Assembly: GCA_963704975.1 (NCBI GenBank)
Contig: CAVPIK010000004.1
Span: 1-64,000, forward strand
Reading direction: 5' to 3'
Origin: JAGNDO01 sp963704975
GTDB taxonomy: Bacteria; Chloroflexota; Anaerolineae; Caldilineales; Caldilineaceae
DNA length: 64,000 nucleotides
The position numbers and the translations under genes are program-made. Numbering within the stretch: position 1 is the stretch's first letter; the number at the start of each line of letters is the position of its first letter. The notes under the pieces are model-generated. The model searched no databases and was not told the DNA's origin. It saw nothing but the letters and a program-made list of their open reading frames with translations. Positions 60,546 through 64,000 of this stretch are shown here, in pieces.

Positions 60546-62353
60546 ATGAATTTTCAGCACTTGGCGACGATGATCGCCCAAAGCGCCCAGAAGTATGCGG
60601 ATCAACCGGCGATGAATGCCTTCTACGCCAACGGGAAGGGGCCCCATTCCAGCCCGATCTCCTATGCCGAGATGTACAGGCGCATCCGCACCATCGCCCG
60701 GGCCCTGCTTTCCTTGGGCGTGCAGCCGGGGACCGCATCGGCATCTTCGCCTCCAACTGCCCGGAATGGACCCTGGCCGACTTTGGCATCCTCAGCGTGC
60801 GCGCCATTCCTGTGCCCATCTACGCCACCAACACGCGTCAGCAGGTCGCCTATATTATCGACGAGACGGACATGACCCTGCTTTTCGTGGGGGATCAGGC
60901 GGCCTATGCCAAAATTGCGGCTGGCGCGGAGCGTTCTCCCAGTCTGCGCGCCCTGGTTGTGTTTGATGAAGGGCGGGCGGAGGAAGAGATGCCCCTCCAC
61001 GCGCCGGACCTCCACTTTGGCCAATTCCTCCAATTGGGCGCGGACATGGGGCTGGATGCAGCCCTGGACGCCCGTCTGGCCGCGGCTGATGCGGACGTAA
61101 ACGAGCTGGCGACCATCATCTATACCTCCGGCACGACGGGCGAGCCCAAGGGGGTGATGCTGACCCATGCCAATCTGTTGCACCAGTTCAAGGCCCTGCG
61201 CGGGCAATTTCACGTCGGCCCTGGTGACCGATCCCTGTGCTTCTTGCCCCTCAGCCACGTCTACGAGCGGAGCTGGTCCTATTATATCTTCTGCACCGGT
61301 GCGGAAAACTATTATCTGGATGATCCCAAGGCGGTGATTGTGGGCATGCAGGCGGTGAAGCCGACGGTGATGGTCAGCGTGCCGCGCCTCTATGAGAAGA
61401 TCTATGCCGCCGCCCATCATGGCCTGGAAGAGGGGTCCGGGCTGAAAAAGCGGCTCTTCCATTGGGCGCTGGGCGTGGGTTTCGACTATCAGCTTCGGCG
61501 CAAGGAGGACCGCCCCGTGGGTGTGGGGCTGGGGCTGCAACATGGCCTGGCGGATCGGCTGGTGCTTGCCAAGATTCGGGCGATTGTGGGCGGGGACAAG
61601 AAGTTCTTCTCCGCCGGTGGTGCGCCCCTGGCTCCCTCCATCGAGGAGTTCTTTTTTGCTGCGGGGCTGCTGATCTGTGAAGGCTACGGCCTTACGGAAA
61701 CCTCCCCCATGGTCACCTGCAACACGCCCAAGGCGTTCAAGTTCGGCACGGTGGGTCGACCGATTGTGGATTGCCAGGTGAAAATCGCCGATAACGGCGA
61801 AATTCTGATCAAAAGCCCCAGCGTCACCCAGGGCTACTATCGGAAGCCCGGGGCGACTGCCGCTGCCTTTGTCGATGGCTGGTTCCACACAGGGGATGTG
61901 GGCGAGTTTGATGACGAGGGTTTTCTGCGCATTACAGACCGCATCAAGGATCTGATCATTACATCCGGCGGCAAGAATGTGGCCCCCCAACATATTGAAA
62001 CCGTCTTGGCCCAGGACTATTTTATCGAGCAATCCATTGCGATTGGCGATCGGCGCAAGTATATCAGCGTCCTGATCGTGCCGAATTTCGTCGCCCTGGA
62101 AGAGCACGCCGCGGGGCAGGGGATCACCGGGCATACGCGCCAGGAGTTGGTGAAACATCCCAAGATTGTGGCCTTCTATCGCGCCCACATCGACCACTAT
62201 GCCCAAGAACTGGCCCCGTTTGAACAGGTGAAAGCCTTTACTTTGCTGCCCGCGCCGTTGACCCAAGAAGGGGGCGAAATCACCGCGTCGCAAAAAACTC
62301 GACGCCGGGCGGTCATGGAGAAATATGCCCATCTGATCGAAGCCATGTACTAA
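60546..62353 (+). CDS. long-chain acyl-CoA synthetase (AMP-forming) (one frameshift)
   Basis: About 602 aa once one G is restored near 60735 (LGVQPG joined to DRIGIFASNCPEW). It activates fatty acids to acyl-CoA with ATP. Motifs: AMP-binding P-loop TIIYTSGTTGEPKGVMLTH near residue 195, SHVYERSWSYY, the A5 motif EGYGLTETSPMV, GYYRKPGATAAAFVDGWFHT-GD, and the hinge/A8 motif RIKDLIITSGGKNVAPQ. ATG 60546 begins MNFQHLATMIAQSAQKYADQ, the normal family start. No neighbouring beta-oxidation gene is present in the window. Confidence 0.88.
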
Positions 62354-62388
62354 AGGCCCAGCACCCTGATGCTGTCGATCTTTACGCC

Positions 62389-62564
62389 CCTGCTCCTCGG
62401 TGACATCTCCCATGCGTTGAGTGTGACCGTGATCGGCGCGGTGGCGGTTGGTGGAGGGCGTGGCGAATGTGGCCGGGAATGCGCTGGCCGCGGCGTATGT
62501 CTGGGCGTTCGAGATCAAGGGGGCGACTCCGCCGCCCATCTATCTGCCCATGGTGCGGCAGTGA
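62389..62564 (+). pseudogene. second orphan C-terminal fragment of a surface protein with YLP tail
   Basis: Pieces of the Big_5-like domain are readable in shifting frames: IFTPLLLGDISHALSV, then VANVAGNALAAAYVWAFEIK and the end PIYLPMVRQ before TGA (62562-62564). It is closest to the other orphan at 49125 (shared AAAY-[IV]-W and EIKG-x-TPP). Most of the gene is missing. Confidence 0.6.
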
Positions 62565-62599
62565 TGGGGGCGTGTCAAAAAGATGGGCTTCTGGTCATC

Positions 62600-63412
62600 T
62601 CATCTACCCAACAGCCGATCCAACCAACTGCTGCTGGGGGTGGCTGTGGGGACCGGTGCAGGGGTGGCGGTTGGCGTGGAGGTGGGGGGAGGGGGCATCC
62701 GCGTGGGCGTGGGAGAGGGGGTGGGGGTAGGCTGTGGGGTGGCACGCTCTTCCAGATTGCTGGATGTGGGCGTAGAGCTTGGGCTGGGCGATTGTTCGGC
62801 GTTTGATCCACCCCCGTTGATGGGGACGATCAGAAGTTGCCCCACGATCAACGCATTCGAAACCAAGCAATTGCGGCTTCTGATGGTGGCCATGCTGGTG
62901 CCATACCGGTCAGACAACCCGAAGAGGGTGTCGTTGGCGCGTACGGTGTAACGAATCTCTCCGCTTTTGGCGTAGGCAGCACAGCCCTGGCTAGAGGATA
63001 CCGGGGGTGTGCTGGTGGGGACAAGGGTGGGCGCAAGGGTAGGGGCACGAGTGGGCGCAACAGTCCCCGCGCTGGGGGGCGACGAATTGCCGTCTTGCTG
63101 GGGTGCCGGGGATGTGGGTGTGGCTGTGGCCGGGATCTGCTCCGCGGGGGTGGCGGTGGGCGCGTCGGGCAACGTGATGCGCAGCACCTGGCCGGGCTTA
63201 ACCAGGTTGGGGTTTTGGATGTTGTTGTCTCGGCTGATCTGGCTGACCGACACCCCATAGCGGTTGCCGATGGCCGTGAGGGATTCGCCAGATTGCACTA
63301 CATGATCGATGACGCTGCCGGCATGGACGCGTTCAGATCCTGCGGTGCCGAAGCAGAGCAAGAGAGTGAGGAACGCAAATGGAAAAACCAGCTTGCGGAA
63401 GAATGTGTTTAT
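62600..63412 (-). CDS. secreted two-LysM protein with Pro/Thr-rich linkers
   Basis: About 270 aa. The first LysM is HVVQSGESLTAIGNRYGVSV to LVKPGQVLRITLP. After a Thr/Pro linker a second LysM, RYTVRANDTLFGLSDRYGTS to LIVGQLLIVPING, follows, then another Pro/Ser/Thr-rich tail. LysM domains bind peptidoglycan or chitin-like glycans. The annotated frame opens with TTG at 63361, but the hydrophobic signal FFRKLVFPFAFLTLLLCFGT begins upstream of it. That start codon would be ATA at 63412, with AAAGG 13 nt upstream, so a base error in an ATG is likely. The extent given assumes this. Confidence 0.72.
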   Translation of the reverse strand: MNTFFRKLVFPFAFLTLLLCFGTAGSERVHAGSVIDHVVQSGESLTAIGNRYGVSVSQISRDNNIQNPNLVKPGQVLRITLPDAPTATPAEQIPATATPTSPAPQQDGNSSPPSAGTVAPTRAPTLAPTLVPTSTPPVSSSQGCAAYAKSGEIRYTVRANDTLFGLSDRYGTSMATIRSRNCLVSNALIVGQLLIVPINGGGSNAEQSPSPSSTPTSSNLEERATPQPTPTPSPTPTRMPPPPTSTPTATPAPVPTATPSSSWLDRLLGR

Positions 63413-63597
63413 GACGGTACGCTACCTTTCGTTCAACGCATCTGGCATGATTCTATGCCGGGGACAACACCGGGCGATTTGATGGGTCGGCGAAAACCTT
63501 ACACGACCCCGATTCACCCAGCCTCGCCCGATTCGACAAGGGAGTGAATCTCTTAAGTATAGATCAATTTTGTGGAGTTGTCTGTCACATAAACGCG

Positions 63598-63633
63598 GCA
63601 ATTTTGTAGACAAACAGGGGCAATTTTGTAGAC
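63598..63633. repeat. two 14-bp direct repeats GCAATTTTGTAGAC
   Basis: Copies at 63598-63611 and 63620-63633, with a related CAATTTTGTGGA at 63565. Spaced short repeats of this kind occur at ends of some insertion sequences, but no transposase or inverted partner is in the window. The rest of 63413-63956 has only the terminator and promoter listed. Confidence 0.5.
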
Positions 63634-63654
63634 GGGCTGATTCTTGACACAAAA

Positions 63655-63683
63655 AGGCCGGGCTTTTGCCAATAGCCCGGCCT
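63655..63683. terminator. Rho-independent terminator, bidirectional in form
   Basis: AGGCCGGGC (63655-63663) pairs with GCCCGGCCT (63675-63683); A-run on the left, CTTT on the right. Confidence 0.65.
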
Positions 63684-63839
63684 CTTTGCATAGTGAAATT
63701 AACCCATCAACCAATCACCCAATCCATCCATCCTAGCCGGAACAGGGCTTTTCAGCACTGCGGGCACATCCCACAAGGCGGTGTCGGGGACCGTCAAGGA
63801 GGTGGTTTGTCGGGAAAATGTACTTCTTGGGATTTGTAT

Positions 63840-63867
63840 TTGACTGGAGTATACTTTTTTACATAAT
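63840..63867 (+). promoter_or_regulatory. candidate sigma70-type promoter
   Basis: TTGACT (63840-63845), a 16-bp spacer and CATAAT (63862-63867), 90 bp upstream of the gene entering at 63957. Confidence 0.45.
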
Positions 63868-63956
63868 TTGCCATGTGTTCGGTATGGACAACGCCACGCA
63901 GGGCAACATATCCAGGGAACACAGGATCCCCAAGCAGCCAAAAGGGTTGACCATCG

Positions 63957-64000
63957 ATGCTACAATACGCCTATACCCCCTATGCCCTGATCGCAGTTGT
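63957..64000 (+). CDS. start of a gene cut by the window end, possibly a 7TM sensor
   Basis: ATG 63957 follows AAAGGG (9 nt upstream) and a promoter. Only 14 residues are visible: MLQYAYTPYALIAV. A start of the form M-x-x-x-x-TPYAL leading into hydrophobic sequence is typical of proteins with the N-terminal 7TM region of histidine kinases, but this is a weak basis. Confidence 0.35.
   Translation, partial: MLQYAYTPYALIAV

Noticed and set aside
60662..62539. 625-codon minus-strand open frame opposite the acyl-CoA synthetase
   Set aside because: The plus strand encodes all AMP-binding motifs; the antisense product has no recognisable domain or start signal.

Overview
The window looks like a chromosomal segment from a filamentous or biofilm-forming member of the Chloroflexota (Anaerolineae/Caldilineae-like). 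This is inferred from GC-rich coding DNA, many peptide-type ABC transporters whose binding proteins carry Val/Glu-rich linkers (VVEV-EKIV type) after the signal peptide, giant secreted beta-helix proteins, and secreted proteins ending in Y-L-P-hydrophobic tails. No rRNA, tRNA, CRISPR array, phage or transposase gene was seen.

Layout. 1-2056: a DUF1992 (DnaJ-C28-like) gene, cut by the window start, divergent from argH. 2464-26238: three consecutive oligopeptide/dipeptide (Opp/Dpp) ABC loci. Locus 1 is ATPases-SBP-permeases (2464-9221), followed by a membrane protein and a c-type cytochrome. Locus 2 is SBP-B-C-D-F-SBP-SBP (11398-21850); its first binding protein has its two halves in swapped order. 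Locus 3 is SBP-B-C without ATPases (22168-26238). 26345-38519: mixed housekeeping genes: a Nudix hydrolase, a tandem RAM-domain protein, a secreted PPC-domain protein, a PEP-utilising-type protein lacking its catalytic His, a GT-C glycosyltransferase, an MFS transporter, and an alanine dehydrogenase/CoA-transferase pair. 38571-60250: a surface-protein island of six large secreted proteins plus broken pieces. 60546-64000: a long-chain acyl-CoA synthetase, a secreted LysM protein, and perhaps the start of a membrane sensor.

The island is the most unusual part. Three giant proteins (38877, 45012, 53609) carry different N-terminal heads (beta-helix, sialidase-like propeller, GLUG repeats) on one shared C-terminal chassis. 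Five of the six proteins, and two orphan gene fragments, end at the stop codon in the same tail, roughly [IL]-Y-L-P-x-[hydrophobic]-x-[RKQ]. Two of the genes are preceded by a duplicated ~305-bp leader with two hairpins, an intrinsic terminator and a small open frame. I propose an undescribed family of modular surface proteins with a C-terminal sorting or anchoring tail and a shared 5' control element.

Many genes (argH, an oppD, an oppC, several SBPs, Nudix, ald, acyl-CoA synthetase and the giant proteins) are interrupted by single-base insertions or deletions while the encoded protein otherwise reads cleanly across the break. I treat these mostly as sequence or assembly errors and annotate across them, but say so in each entry. 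Physiologically, the peptide importers, alanine dehydrogenase, CoA transferase and acyl-CoA synthetase fit a heterotroph living on peptides and organic acids.
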